Assembly: GCF_004363215.1 (NCBI RefSeq)
Contig: NZ_SNYS01000009.1
Coordinates: forward strand, 94,047-158,046
DNA: 64,000 nt
From: Methanimicrococcus blatticola
Lineage (GTDB): Archaea; Halobacteriota; Methanosarcinia; Methanosarcinales; Methanosarcinaceae
Reading direction: 5' to 3'
In this document: positions 18,337-26,677 of the stretch, one piece after another
Numbering within the stretch: position 1 is the first letter of the stretch
Layout: every line of letters begins with the position of its first letter
The notes under the pieces: generated by a model
Told to the model about the DNA's origin: nothing
The model's database searches: none
The model's input: only the letters and a program-made list of their open reading frames with translations
Program-made: the position numbers and the translations under genes

Positions 18337-18720
18337 TTGAGTTTTTTGAAAAAGATTATGGGCGGTTCCGAGCCTAAACAGAATGACGACTATTCAGCAT
18401 ACATTGACCTTGACAAATTTGAAAAGGACATTGACAGCAGCGCAGGCGACGAGCCGGCAGAAACCTATGTCAAAATCGCTATTTTCACTCATTTTGATCA
18501 GATTACATCGCTGAAAAAAGAAATCTATGACGGCAACATTTTGATTGTTGACATTTCCAACATCAAATCCGACGAACGCCTCAGAAACCATCTTTTCAAT
18601 GAACTCAAAGATGTTGTTTTAGATGTTCACGGCGATATTGTCGGCATGAAAGACAACAATATTCTTGTCACACCCACCGGCATTAAGGTGGACAGAAAGA
18701 AAATCGGCGGCAGCTACTAA
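18337..18720 (+). CDS. sepF: Cell division protein SepF
   Basis: 127 residues. Archaeal SepF anchors FtsZ to the membrane. The N-terminus MSFLKKIMGG is a short amphipathic membrane-targeting helix; after an acidic linker, the SepF core (PF04472) runs from about 45 to 125, with DGNILIVDISNI and DVHGDIVGMKDNNILVTP. The start is the TTG at 18337, because AAAGGTG ends 6 bases upstream; the GTG at 18328 lies inside that ribosome-binding site. Its partner FtsZ is encoded 7 kb upstream. Confidence 0.92.
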   Translation: MSFLKKIMGGSEPKQNDDYSAYIDLDKFEKDIDSSAGDEPAETYVKIAIFTHFDQITSLKKEIYDGNILIVDISNIKSDERLRNHLFNELKDVVLDVHGDIVGMKDNNILVTPTGIKVDRKKIGGSY

Positions 18721-18830
18721 TTTTCCGCCTTTTTTAACTTTTTTATCTTTCTTTTTTGTTTTTATCTTTTTTTTGTTTTAAGTTTTTTTTGTTTTAAGTT
18801 TTTTTGTTTTTAAACCGACTGGTGCCGTTT

Positions 18831-19172
18831 TTAATCCTGATGCGGGGTGTAATTGATTACAGCTTCTTCATCTGTTCTTTCAATCTTGAAAATCACGGGG
18901 CGCAAACCGTCATTGCAGCTGCATATCGCTGTTCCGGGTTTTTCAATCCAGTCGCCGTAGTAGAAAACATCGCTTCCATGCGATAATGCAAAAACATATT
19001 GGTAAATCGCTTTCCAGGCTTCATCGCAGAAATTTTCGGGTTTGGCGTAATCGGCGTAAAAAACATCACCTTCTTTATGCATCGGACATTTTCCGAGTCC
19101 TTTTGAGCCGTATTCTTTTGCCAATTCTTCATCAAAATGTCTTTTCAAAACGGTAATTTTACAAGTTTTCAT
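18831..19172 (-). CDS. TIGR04076 family protein
   Basis: 113 residues. It starts MKTCKITVLKRHFDEELAKEYG and has conserved cysteines and aromatic stretches (GKCPMHKEGDVF, FCDEAWKAIYQYVFAL, DGLRPVIFKIE), all typical of TIGR04076, a small family of unknown function common in anaerobes. The shape is of a compact cytoplasmic protein. GAGTGGA precedes the ATG. It is flanked by T-rich tracts and convergent with sepF. Confidence 0.85.
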   Translation of the reverse strand: MKTCKITVLKRHFDEELAKEYGSKGLGKCPMHKEGDVFYADYAKPENFCDEAWKAIYQYVFALSHGSDVFYYGDWIEKPGTAICSCNDGLRPVIFKIERTDEEAVINYTPHQD

Positions 19173-19312
19173 AATCCACTCTCATCATTGTTTTTTATTT
19201 TTATATTTTTAATTTTTCAAAATAATTCTTTATTAATCCTTTATACAACCTTTTTTTATACAGCTTCTTCTTTATTGATTTATTCATTCAATAAATTAAA
19301 ACGGTGTTATTC

Positions 19313-19963
19313 TTGATCGATAATTTTGAAACTCAATCCAGCTGCCCGCTTTGTCAGGCAGATATGGCAATTAAATGGCAAAAAGACACAATTCCGTATT
19401 TCGGCGACATCATGTATACAACCGCCACTTGCGACCAATGCACTTTCAAGTTTGCCGACACGATTATTTTGTCCAGCAAAGATCCTGTTTGTTATTCTTT
19501 GCAGATTAAAACGGGAGCGGATTTGGATGCCCGGTTCATTCGTTCGACATCCGGTACAATTGTGATTGAAGAACTCGGTATCATGGTTGAGCCCGGGCCG
19601 ATTTCCGAATCTTATGTGACAAATGTTGAAGGCGTTCTTCAGCGTATTCGCGGCGTTATTGAAAGCACGGTCCGCTGGTCCGAAATGGACGGCGATTTCG
19701 AAAAAGTCGATATCGCACTTGATTTAATCAACAAAATTGATGCCGTCATTGACAATCCGGAAACCGCGCCTGCGGCTCTCACGCTTCAAATCAAAGACCC
19801 GCTCGGGAACAGCGCAATTATTTCAGCCAATGCCGAATCCCGCAAATTAAACGAAGAAGAGCTGGAAAATTTAAAAACCGGCATGATTATTTTAGATGCT
19901 GAAAAGGACGAAATCATTTACGATATTTCTGATGAAGCCGGGCCGATCGGGAAAAATGAATGA
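19313..19963 (+). CDS. ZPR1-like zinc finger protein
   Basis: 216 residues. An N-terminal zinc finger (CPLCQ, then CDQC near residues 12-45) is followed by the ZPR1 beta domain with DARFIRSTSGTIVIEELG and VEPGPISESYVTNVEGVLQR. The archaeal members are single-unit relatives of eukaryotic ZPR1, which binds translation elongation factor EF1A; the archaeal role is not proven. I chose TTG 19313 because GGTG ends 6 bases upstream, the same arrangement as sepF. Confidence 0.88.
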   Translation: MIDNFETQSSCPLCQADMAIKWQKDTIPYFGDIMYTTATCDQCTFKFADTIILSSKDPVCYSLQIKTGADLDARFIRSTSGTIVIEELGIMVEPGPISESYVTNVEGVLQRIRGVIESTVRWSEMDGDFEKVDIALDLINKIDAVIDNPETAPAALTLQIKDPLGNSAIISANAESRKLNEEELENLKTGMIILDAEKDEIIYDISDEAGPIGKNE

Positions 19964-19974
19964 TTTTTTCATTT

Positions 19975-20100
19975 CTTTTTCTTCTTTATTTTTTCTTCTT
20001 CATTTTTTTATTTTCATTCATTTTCATCTTTATTTTTTTATTTCATTCATTTTTTCATCTTCGTTTTTTTATTTTCATTCAATTTTTTATTATCTTCTAA
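19975..20100 (+). repeat. T-rich tandem tract (TTTTTATTTTCATTCA type)
   Basis: Imperfect repeats of TTCATTTTTTTATTTTCATTC type follow the ZPR1-like gene. Likely a terminator region expanded by slippage. Confidence 0.45.
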
Positions 20101-20111
20101 AATAATAAACT

Positions 20112-20618
20112 GAAACATCCTTTTTTCCGAATATTCAAGAAAAAGCGAACGCCGATTAAATCCTGAAAAATATCTTCTTAGTTTTTTAAATTTTAAAGGG
20201 CGTTCGGGTTTGAAAATTAATAAAAACGGATGTTTGTGTATTTGTTTAATAAAATTAAAAGTCCAAATACGACCGCAATTGAAATTTCATGAGTGAAGCG
20301 AATGAAATTGAAAATTGCGGATTATTCCCGGCCGTTGTTAAAAACATTAACAATTGTTACTTTTATGTGAGTCAGCGGTTTCCGATGTTTATTCAACGTA
20401 TGGGTACGAATCTCCAACGCCTTCTTTCATTCGCTTCGCTCATGAAACGCGGCGTTGGAGGCGGTTGTTTTGACTTTTCTACTATTATTTAACGAAACGA
20501 ACATCCCCTTTAAAAATTAAAGAAAAGGTGAACGCCGTTTATATTTTGAAAAATCTTTTTTATTTTTTGGATTTTAAGGGGCGTTCGGGGTTGGAAAATT
20601 GGTAAAAATGGATGTTCG
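20112..20618 (-). repeat. Composite palindromic repeat cluster R3 (A'-C'-B'-A')
   Basis: A' 20112-20236, C' 20261-20330, B' 20407-20468, A' 20498-20618, in the same orientation as R2 and R4. The cluster sits between the ZPR1-like gene and purA and is followed by a second pyrimidine tract (20620-20730). No gene is seen in the gap. Confidence 0.85.
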
Positions 20619-20732
20619 GGTTTGTTTTTATTTTCCTTTTTGTTGTCTTTTTGTTTTTTTTGTTGTCTTTTTGTTTTCTTTTTATTTTCTTTTTTGTTCT
20701 ATTTTATTCATTTTTTATTCTTTTAAACCAAA

Positions 20733-20742
20733 GATTTATTAT
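20733..20742 (+). promoter_or_regulatory. TATA box of purA
   Basis: GATTTATTAT is centred 28 bases before ATG 20766. No ribosome-binding site lies between, so the mRNA is likely leaderless. Confidence 0.4.
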
Positions 20743-20765
20743 TATCAGACTGAATTGCATAAATT

Positions 20766-22091
20766 ATGTTTACAGTCATTACAGGCGCACAATTCGGGGA
20801 TGAAGGCAAAGGAAAAATTGTTGATCTCCTCGCTGAAGAATATGATATTGTTGCCCGCTTTCAGGGCGGGGACAATGCCGGCCACACAGTGGTTATCGGG
20901 GAGGAAACATACAAGCTCCATCAAATCCCGTCCGGTATATTGGTCGGGACAACTGCATTGATCGGCCCGGGTGTTGTTTTAAATCCGTTTACGTTGACGG
21001 ATGAACTGAACATGCTCAAAGACCGCGGTATTTCTGTAACACCCGAAACTTTTGGAATCGATGCAAAAGCCAGCATCATCATGCCGTATCATATCGCAAT
21101 GGATGCGCTCGGCGAGGTTTCCCGCAAAGATAAAATCGGGACCACGAAAAAAGGAATTGCTTACGCTTATGCTGATCGTGTTTTAAGAAACGAAATCCGG
21201 CTCGGCGATTTATTTGACGAAGATCGGTTTTATGAAAAAATTGACCGGTTGTTGCCGGCGAAAAAAGAAACAATCGCAAAACTCGGCGGCAATCCGTACG
21301 ATCTTTTCCCCGACGAAGAAATCAAAAATCTCTTGAAAATCGGCCGCGAACTCGAAGATTATTCGGTTGACGTTTCTTATGAAATTAATAATTCACTGCG
21401 CGCCGGCAAAAAAGTTCTTGCCGAAGGAGCGCAGGGCACCTTTTTAGATGTCGTTCACGGCACTCAAAAATATGTCACTTCTTCTTCAACCATTGCCGGC
21501 TCCGCCTGTACCGGCCTCGGTGTCGGCCCGTCTCAAGTGACCAAGACAATCGGTTTGGTCAAAGCCTATATCACGCGTGTCGGCAACGGACCGCTTCCGA
21601 CTGAATTGGATGACGAAGTCGGTCAGCATCTCGTTGACGTCGGTCACGAATTCGGCACCACGACCGGTCGAAAGAGACGCTGCGGATGGATTGATATGCC
21701 TCTTCTGAAAAAATCAATCAATTTAAACGGGTACACCGAGTTGGTTTTAACAAAACTCGATGTCCTCACCGGACTGGAAACGATTAAAATGTGCGTTGCG
21801 TATGAATTGGATGGCGAGCGCATTGATTATCCGCCGCTGATGACCGAAGATATGGAGCGCTGCGTTCCTGTTTACGGCGATAATAGTGGGTGGGACGAGC
21901 CGATCGGTCACATCCGCAATTATTCTGAACTTCCTGAAGGTGCCAGAGACTTTATCGAATATATCGAGAAAATCTGTCGGATTCCGGTCAGTTATGTTTC
22001 TGTCGGTCCCGAAAGAGATCAAACAATCAAAGTCGATGCCAATCGACCGAAAGATCCGAGATGCAATCCGATTAACAGGAAATTGTTCTGA
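20766..22091 (+). CDS. purA: Adenylosuccinate synthetase
   Basis: 441 residues, full length. It joins IMP and aspartate with GTP in AMP synthesis. Visible motifs are the phosphate loop GAQFGDEGKGK at about 7-17, GGDNAGHTV near 38-46 with the catalytic His, and the C-terminal base-binding LTKLDVLTG. The end VSVGPERDQTI is intact. Monocistronic, with a leaderless-type start. Confidence 0.97.
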   Translation: MFTVITGAQFGDEGKGKIVDLLAEEYDIVARFQGGDNAGHTVVIGEETYKLHQIPSGILVGTTALIGPGVVLNPFTLTDELNMLKDRGISVTPETFGIDAKASIIMPYHIAMDALGEVSRKDKIGTTKKGIAYAYADRVLRNEIRLGDLFDEDRFYEKIDRLLPAKKETIAKLGGNPYDLFPDEEIKNLLKIGRELEDYSVDVSYEINNSLRAGKKVLAEGAQGTFLDVVHGTQKYVTSSSTIAGSACTGLGVGPSQVTKTIGLVKAYITRVGNGPLPTELDDEVGQHLVDVGHEFGTTTGRKRRCGWIDMPLLKKSINLNGYTELVLTKLDVLTGLETIKMCVAYELDGERIDYPPLMTEDMERCVPVYGDNSGWDEPIGHIRNYSELPEGARDFIEYIEKICRIPVSYVSVGPERDQTIKVDANRPKDPRCNPINRKLF

Positions 22092-22280
22092 AATTATTCT
22101 GTATATTCTGTAATTTGAACTGATTCTGTAATTTGAACTAAATCTGAAATATTTGAACTAAATCTGAAATAACTCTGAAATTATTTTTGATTGTTTCAGA
22201 TTTTTCTTTTTCATTTCCTTTTTTTCTTCCCTTTTTCTTTCCTTTTTTCTCTTCTCACTCTTATTTTCAACAAAATCTTT

Positions 22281-22545
22281 TTATATCATCGGTCTGTTGA
22301 TAGGTTCATTTGAGTCCTTATTATTCAAGCATCCGGTTTCGGCCACCGCGGAGTTTGAAATAAAAGTTCAAAAAACCATTGAATGCTTCAGCCAGCGTCG
22401 CATTGAATGTTACACATAATCCGAACGAACCTGTCAAAATCGTCTGACTGTATTTGGTAAGACTGAAAAAAAAGCGGGGCGTTTACACTGTCCGCATGCA
22501 GAAATGCTGCGCTAAAAGACGGTGATTGCTGTGCACTTTTTTCTT
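22281..22545 (+). ncRNA. Possible non-coding RNA between purA and rps19e
   Basis: In the gap 22092-22637, a T-rich purA terminator region is followed by a TATA-like TTTTTATATCATC (22279-22291) and about 230 bases of balanced composition without an open frame. It contains a repeated CATTGAATG, a small hairpin GCAGAAATGCTGC and a terminal T-rich run (about 22534-22555). The promoter resembles the one at 14537. A long leader of the ribosomal operon is the alternative. I cannot match it to RNase P, SRP or known guide RNAs. Confidence 0.3.
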
Positions 22546-22637
22546 GTTTTTATCATTTGCAGAGTATACACTTTTTTGGCGGATTTGGCGTTTCTTTGAA
22601 ACGCAAGCGAGATTATCAATTTAATAAGGAGATATTA

Positions 22638-23087
22638 ATGACAACAGCATACGATGTTCCCGCAGACGATCTCATTATGAGAGTTGCGGACAAATTTAAA
22701 GAAAATGACAAAATCAACCCGCCGGAATGGGCTGAATTTGTCAAGACCGGTGTTCACAAAGAATTCCCGCCCGTTCGGGAAGACTGGTGGTACGTCAGAT
22801 GCGCCGCAGTTCTCAGAGCGGTTTACATGAACGGCCCGGTCGGTGTTGAAAGACTTTGTTCCATCTACGGCGGCAAACAAGACCGCGGATCCAAACCCGG
22901 AAGAAAGGAAAAAGGCAGCGGCTCTATCATCAGAAAAGCCGTTCAGCAGCTCGAAGCCGCAGGCTACCTCCAGACTGCCAAAGAAGGCAGAACTGTTGCC
23001 GGTCCCGGCAGAGCATTGCTTGACAACACAGCCCACGAATTGAAGGGAGAACTTCTCGAAAAGTACCCCGGATTGAAGAACTACTGA
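22638..23087 (+). CDS. rps19e: Ribosomal protein S19e
   Basis: 149 residues. Small-subunit protein found only in archaea and eukaryotes. Typical stretches are [41 protein letters not shown] and [17 protein letters not shown] chose ATG 22638 because AAGGAGA lies 6 bases upstream; an upstream ORF extension is not conserved sequence. First gene of the conserved operon running to pfdA. Confidence 0.96.
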   Translation: MTTAYDVPADDLIMRVADKFKENDKINPPEWAEFVKTGVHKEFPPVREDWWYVRCAAVLRAVYMNGPVGVERLCSIYGGKQDRGSKPGRKEKGSGSIIRKAVQQLEAAGYLQTAKEGRTVAGPGRALLDNTAHELKGELLEKYPGLKNY

Positions 23088-23150
23088 TGTTTTTTAATCT
23101 CAATTCATATCGAAATGATTTCTGAATAATCTTGACGGAGTGTTTTAATT

Positions 23151-23498
23151 ATGGATAACGAGCTTGAAGAAATTCGCCGCCGAAGAATGGCACAGATGCA
23201 GGAGCAACAGACTCAGGCACAAGCCGGTCCCGAGGCAGCTTACCAGCAGGAACAGGCGCAAGCCGAAATGGAAGCACGCAAACAGGAACTCCTCAGAAAA
23301 ATCTTAACGCCTGAAGCGCGCGAGCGTTTAACGACGCTTCGCATGTCCCGTCCGGCATTGGTGGAACAGTTGGAAATGCAGCTTTTCTCACTCGCCCAAA
23401 GCGGTCGCCTTCAGAATATGATTGATGATGAGCAGTTAAAACAGCTTCTGGCGCAAATTCAGCCGCCGAAGAGAGAAACCTCCATTAAAAGAGTGTAA
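23151..23498 (+). CDS. DNA-binding protein of the PDCD5 family
   Basis: 115 residues. N-terminal helix with ELEEIRRRRMAQMQ, a Gln/Ala-rich coiled segment, then the three-helix PDCD5 core with LTPEARERLTTLRMSRP and the C-terminal QPPKRETSIKRV. The archaeal proteins bind DNA or act in translation-linked roles; the function is not fully known. Its place right after rps19e is the usual archaeal gene order. ATGG follows a weak GGAG. Confidence 0.93.
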   Translation: MDNELEEIRRRRMAQMQEQQTQAQAGPEAAYQQEQAQAEMEARKQELLRKILTPEARERLTTLRMSRPALVEQLEMQLFSLAQSGRLQNMIDDEQLKQLLAQIQPPKRETSIKRV

Positions 23499-23540
23499 AT
23501 TCAAGACATTTTCGTAAATTTCAATCTCAGTTGATCATCC

Positions 23541-24146
23541 ATGAAAGCATATGTATTATTCAGCGGCGGAAAAGACTGCTCCTTGTCTTCTTTGATTTTG
23601 GAGCCGTATTTTGATGTTCAGCTTGTTACTTTCAATTTCGGCATTCTGCCGACAGGCGAAGTCGCTAAGCAAATCGCTGACGAATTAGGCTTTCCGCATA
23701 TGGTGATTCAGCCGCCGATGGAAATCTTGGAAACTGCCGCTGAAATCGTTAAAAAAGACGGTTTCCCGAACGGCGCGATTAACTACATCCATCGCCAGGT
23801 TCTCGAAATTCTGGCAAAGACAGAAGGCGTTGAACTGATCGCCGACGGTCTCAGAAGAGATGACCGCGTTCCGCATTTGGAGCATTCCGAGATTCAAAGT
23901 TTCGAAGACCGGTACAAAATTTTGTACTGCAGCCCGTTAATGGGATTCGGACGGTTTACGATTAATAAAATGCTTGAATCCAACCTTGTCATCACCGAAG
24001 AAGAAAGCGCGGTGATTTTGAAATGCGATTATGAAGCCGAACTCCGCGAATATTTATACCGTGATATCGGCGAAGAAGAAACGCATAAGCATTTCCCCAA
24101 ATCACACAAACAATCGCGCGTGATTTCAAGAATCAGAAAACAATGA
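23541..24146 (+). CDS. PP-loop superfamily ATPase (archaeal alpha-hydrolase type)
   Basis: 201 residues. It opens with the PP-loop SGGKDCS (residues 8-14), which binds the phosphates of ATP in adenylating enzymes of the N-type ATP pyrophosphatase class, followed by FNFGILPTGE, ADGLRRDDRVP and CSPLMGFGR. It resembles the archaeal family always found between pdcd5 and rpl39e. Substrate unknown, perhaps an RNA- or translation-related adenylation. Confidence 0.85.
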   Translation: MKAYVLFSGGKDCSLSSLILEPYFDVQLVTFNFGILPTGEVAKQIADELGFPHMVIQPPMEILETAAEIVKKDGFPNGAINYIHRQVLEILAKTEGVELIADGLRRDDRVPHLEHSEIQSFEDRYKILYCSPLMGFGRFTINKMLESNLVITEEESAVILKCDYEAELREYLYRDIGEEETHKHFPKSHKQSRVISRIRKQ

Positions 24147-24200
24147 AGCAACATTTCGATTGTGATTTCAATTTATACATATCATACACAGGTGTTTGAA

Positions 24201-24356
24201 ATGAGTAAGAATTTAAAAGGACAAAAGAAGAGACTCGCAAAAGCGCACGTTCAAAACGCGCGTGTGCCGGTCTGGGTCATTATCAAGACCAAAAGAAACG
24301 TTACATCTCACCCCAAGAGACGCCACTGGAGAAGATCCAGCATGCGCTTGAAGTAA
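24201..24356 (+). CDS. rpl39e: Ribosomal protein L39e
   Basis: 51 residues, exactly the family length, extremely basic, with [16 protein letters not shown] and the [15 protein letters not shown] end. It lines the ribosome exit tunnel. AGGTG lies 7 bases before ATG 24201; the longer ORF from 24162 has no conserved sequence upstream. Confidence 0.96.
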   Translation: MSKNLKGQKKRLAKAHVQNARVPVWVIIKTKRNVTSHPKRRHWRRSSMRLK

Positions 24357-24395
24357 TCGGGATGGTAAATTTAAACAAAATCATGGTGATTTATA

Positions 24396-24665
24396 ATGGC
24401 AGAAGATATTGTTAAAGAACAAATTTATACAATCCCGCTTCGCGGCGTGAAAGTAGCTCCCAGATGGAAAAGAGCCAACAAGGCGATGTCCCTCATCAGA
24501 GAGTATCTTGAAAGACATATGAAAGCAACCCCCGAAATGATTAAGATTGACAAATCAATCAACGAGCGCGTTTGGGAAAGAGGCTGTGAAAAACCGCCGT
24601 CTTTTATTCGCGTGAGAGCCGCAAAATACGCAGACGGTGAAGTTCAGGCTGAACTTGCCGCTTAA
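24396..24665 (+). CDS. rpl31e: Ribosomal protein L31e
   Basis: 89 residues, full length. It has [20 protein letters not shown] and a middle [14 protein letters not shown], both family-typical. Large-subunit protein near the exit site. 39 bases downstream of rpl39e, in one operon. Confidence 0.96.
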   Translation: MAEDIVKEQIYTIPLRGVKVAPRWKRANKAMSLIREYLERHMKATPEMIKIDKSINERVWERGCEKPPSFIRVRAAKYADGEVQAELAA

Positions 24666-24774
24666 TTTTGTTGCAGCTGTTGGTTTGATATCGGGTTTTG
24701 GAGTTTCCGTCTTCAGACGGGAATTCCCCAAATCCTTGTCTTAATCATTTTCATGAATTTGAGTGAAGAAGATT

Positions 24775-25428
24775 ATGCAAACAATTAATATTATGGATAC
24801 CCCTGTGATCGGGGTTTTCTCCACATGTACCGAAGAAATCTGCTTGGTTCCCGAGGGAACGCGACCGGAGGTTACCGCCCAAATCGAAAAAAGATTGGAC
24901 GTTTCCGTTTACAAATGTCTTGTCAATGACAGCATTTTGGTCGGTTCCATGTGCCGCGGCAATTCAAATGGTTTTTTGGTTCCGGAAAATTCAAAGGCCG
25001 ACGCTCTTTCAAAACAGTTCGGAAAGCCTGTTACCGTTATGCCCGGAAAACTCAATGCTGTCGGCAACATTTTGCTTGCCAACGATACAGCCGGGTTGGT
25101 TCATCCCGAGATGCCGGACAATATTGTCCGAATTATCGGCGACACATTAAAAATTGATGTTCGGAAAGGAACAATTGCGGGCATTAAAACGGTCGGCATG
25201 GCCGGTTGTGTTACGAACAAAGGGCTTTTGGTCAGCCCCGGCATTACGGAAGACGAAACCGCGCTTCTTGAAGACTTGTTCGGATTTGCGCCGGTTGTCG
25301 GAAGTGTCAATTTCGGTTCCCGAATGGTCGGCTCAGGCATTTTGGCCAATTCGAAAAACTGTTTGGCCGGATCGGAAACGAGCGGTTATGAACTCGGCCG
25401 CATTTTGACCGCGCTCGATTTAGAGTGA
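24775..25428 (+). CDS. eif6: Translation initiation factor 6
   Basis: 217 residues, normal length. It binds the large subunit and prevents premature joining. The pentein-fold repeats show as PVIGVFSTCTEE, VLV-type GSMCRGNSNGFLVP, NAVGNILLANDTAGLVHPE, GMAGCVTNKGLLVSP and FGSRMVGSGILANS. I chose ATG 24775, with GAGTGAAG about 8 bases before it; a GTG at 24763 in frame is an alternative. The spacer before it (24666-24774) holds only a small hairpin. Confidence 0.95.
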   Translation: MQTINIMDTPVIGVFSTCTEEICLVPEGTRPEVTAQIEKRLDVSVYKCLVNDSILVGSMCRGNSNGFLVPENSKADALSKQFGKPVTVMPGKLNAVGNILLANDTAGLVHPEMPDNIVRIIGDTLKIDVRKGTIAGIKTVGMAGCVTNKGLLVSPGITEDETALLEDLFGFAPVVGSVNFGSRMVGSGILANSKNCLAGSETSGYELGRILTALDLE

Positions 25429-25522
25429 TGTCGGAAATGCGGATGAGAATGAAGATTTGAATTAATTATATCAACCGTCAGCGCATGTATGATTGATACA
25501 TTACAATAAAAGGTGAAGACAA

Positions 25523-25699
25523 ATGGCAAACTATTTGATTTCAGGCAAATTTAAACCCGGCTTTTTCTGGGAAAAATTTACCAAAACAATTGAAAGCGAA
25601 AACGAAAAGAACGCGCTTGAAAAGGTCTATTCCATTATGGGCAGCAAGCACGGTCTGAAGAGACGCAGCATTGTCGTTGAATCGATTCAAGAGGTCTGA
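25523..25699 (+). CDS. rplX: Ribosomal protein L18a/LX
   Basis: 58 residues, full length for archaeal LX. It begins MANYLISGKFKPG and contains ESENEKNALEKVYSIMGSKH and KRRSIVVESI. AGGTGAAG lies 5 bases before the ATG. The stop TGA shares its A with the following pfdA ATG, a coupled overlap. The gene lies in the position expected from the archaeal operon. Confidence 0.94.
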   Translation: MANYLISGKFKPGFFWEKFTKTIESENEKNALEKVYSIMGSKHGLKRRSIVVESIQEV

Positions 25700-25701
25700 T
25701 G

Positions 25702-26106
25702 ATGGCAATCAGTGAACAGGAAGCCCGTCAATTGGTGGCCGAATATCAGGAATACCAAAGAAACGTTGAGGCGCTTCAGGGACAAATGGAAATGGTTCGA
25801 AATACGCTTGCCGGCTGCGACAGCTCAATCAGTACGATTACGGCACTGAAAGAAGCGGCCGCAAACGGCAGTTCCGAATCTGTCATTCCCGTCGGTTCCG
25901 GCTGTTTTGTTCACGCCGAAATCCGTGACTTTTCAAAAGTAATCGTTAACGTCGGCTCCGGTGCCAACATCGAGAAAAACGTTGATGATGCGCTTGCTTT
26001 CCTCGCCGAAAGAAAGAGCAAACTTGAGAATATGATTCAAGAATTAAACGAGTCTCTCGCGCAGTTTTTGCAAAAAATGCGAGAAATTGAGTCCGTCCTC
26101 AATTAA
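25702..26106 (+). CDS. pfdA: Prefoldin alpha subunit
   Basis: 134 residues. Two long amphipathic helices flank a small beta segment (SVIPVGSGCFVHAEI and VIVNVGSGANIEK), the prefoldin alpha hallmark; the helices form the coiled coils that hold unfolded proteins. There are two adjacent ATG codons at 25699 and 25702; the first overlaps the rplX stop, and either can serve. The ftsY gene that commonly follows is absent here: the operon ends and a tandem T-rich array begins. Confidence 0.93.
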   Translation: MAISEQEARQLVAEYQEYQRNVEALQGQMEMVRNTLAGCDSSISTITALKEAAANGSSESVIPVGSGCFVHAEIRDFSKVIVNVGSGANIEKNVDDALAFLAERKSKLENMIQELNESLAQFLQKMREIESVLN

Positions 26107-26164
26107 TTTGAGTGACACTCAATTCATTGATTGATTTTGATTTTATCAAAATTAATCTCCTTTT

Positions 26165-26412
26165 CTTTTTTATTTTCATAATTTTGTTGTTATTTCTTTT
26201 TTATTTTCGTTATTCTGTTGTTATTTCCTTTTTATTTTCGTTATTCTGTGTTATTTCCTTTTTATTTTCGTTATTCTGTGTTATTTCCTTTTTATTTTTG
26301 TTATTCTGTTGTTATTTCCTTTTTATTTTTGTTATTCTGTTGTTATTTCCTTTTTATTTTCGTTATTCTGCTGTAATTTCCTTTTTATTTTCGTTATTCT
26401 GTTGTTATTTTT
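26165..26412 (+). repeat. Tandem array of about eight 30-32 bp units, T-rich
   Basis: Unit TTTTTATTTTCGTTATTCTG plus TTGTTATTTCC; copies differ by CTGTTG, CTGTG or CTGCTG. Pure pyrimidine bias argues against coding, though an ORF runs through by chance. It probably works as a terminator region after pfdA. The remaining 26413-26677 is AT-rich with promoter-like sequence and CAGGT before the next gene. Confidence 0.7.
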
Positions 26413-26677
26413 TTAATTCCGTTTGTCATTTGTAAAGTTTTCATTTGCAAAGTCTCAGAATTTTCATTGACGGGGTCATGATTTGAGCACCAAAATATTT
26501 AGGCGGTCTTGTCTCTGTCTCACAAAATTTAGAGTTCATATAATATTGAACTTATAGTCAACTTTATATTCGATGATGTAATCTTGTTAGTATCTAAAGT
26601 ATATCAAATATCTTGGTTATATTAAACTTATTGATTATGAATTTTAAAAAAACTAATATAATTTACAGGTTAAAAAA

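Noticed and set aside
20599-20961. Phe-rich ORFs upstream of and into purA
   Set aside because: They cover a pyrimidine tract and then run out of frame inside purA, a clear coding gene.
22281-22545. RNase P RNA or SRP RNA
   Set aside because: I could not find the conserved core sequences of either, so I left it as an unassigned candidate.
26112-26435. 107-residue Phe/Leu-rich ORF
   Set aside because: It is the T-rich minisatellite read in frame; no ribosome-binding site and no variation that would suggest protein-level selection.
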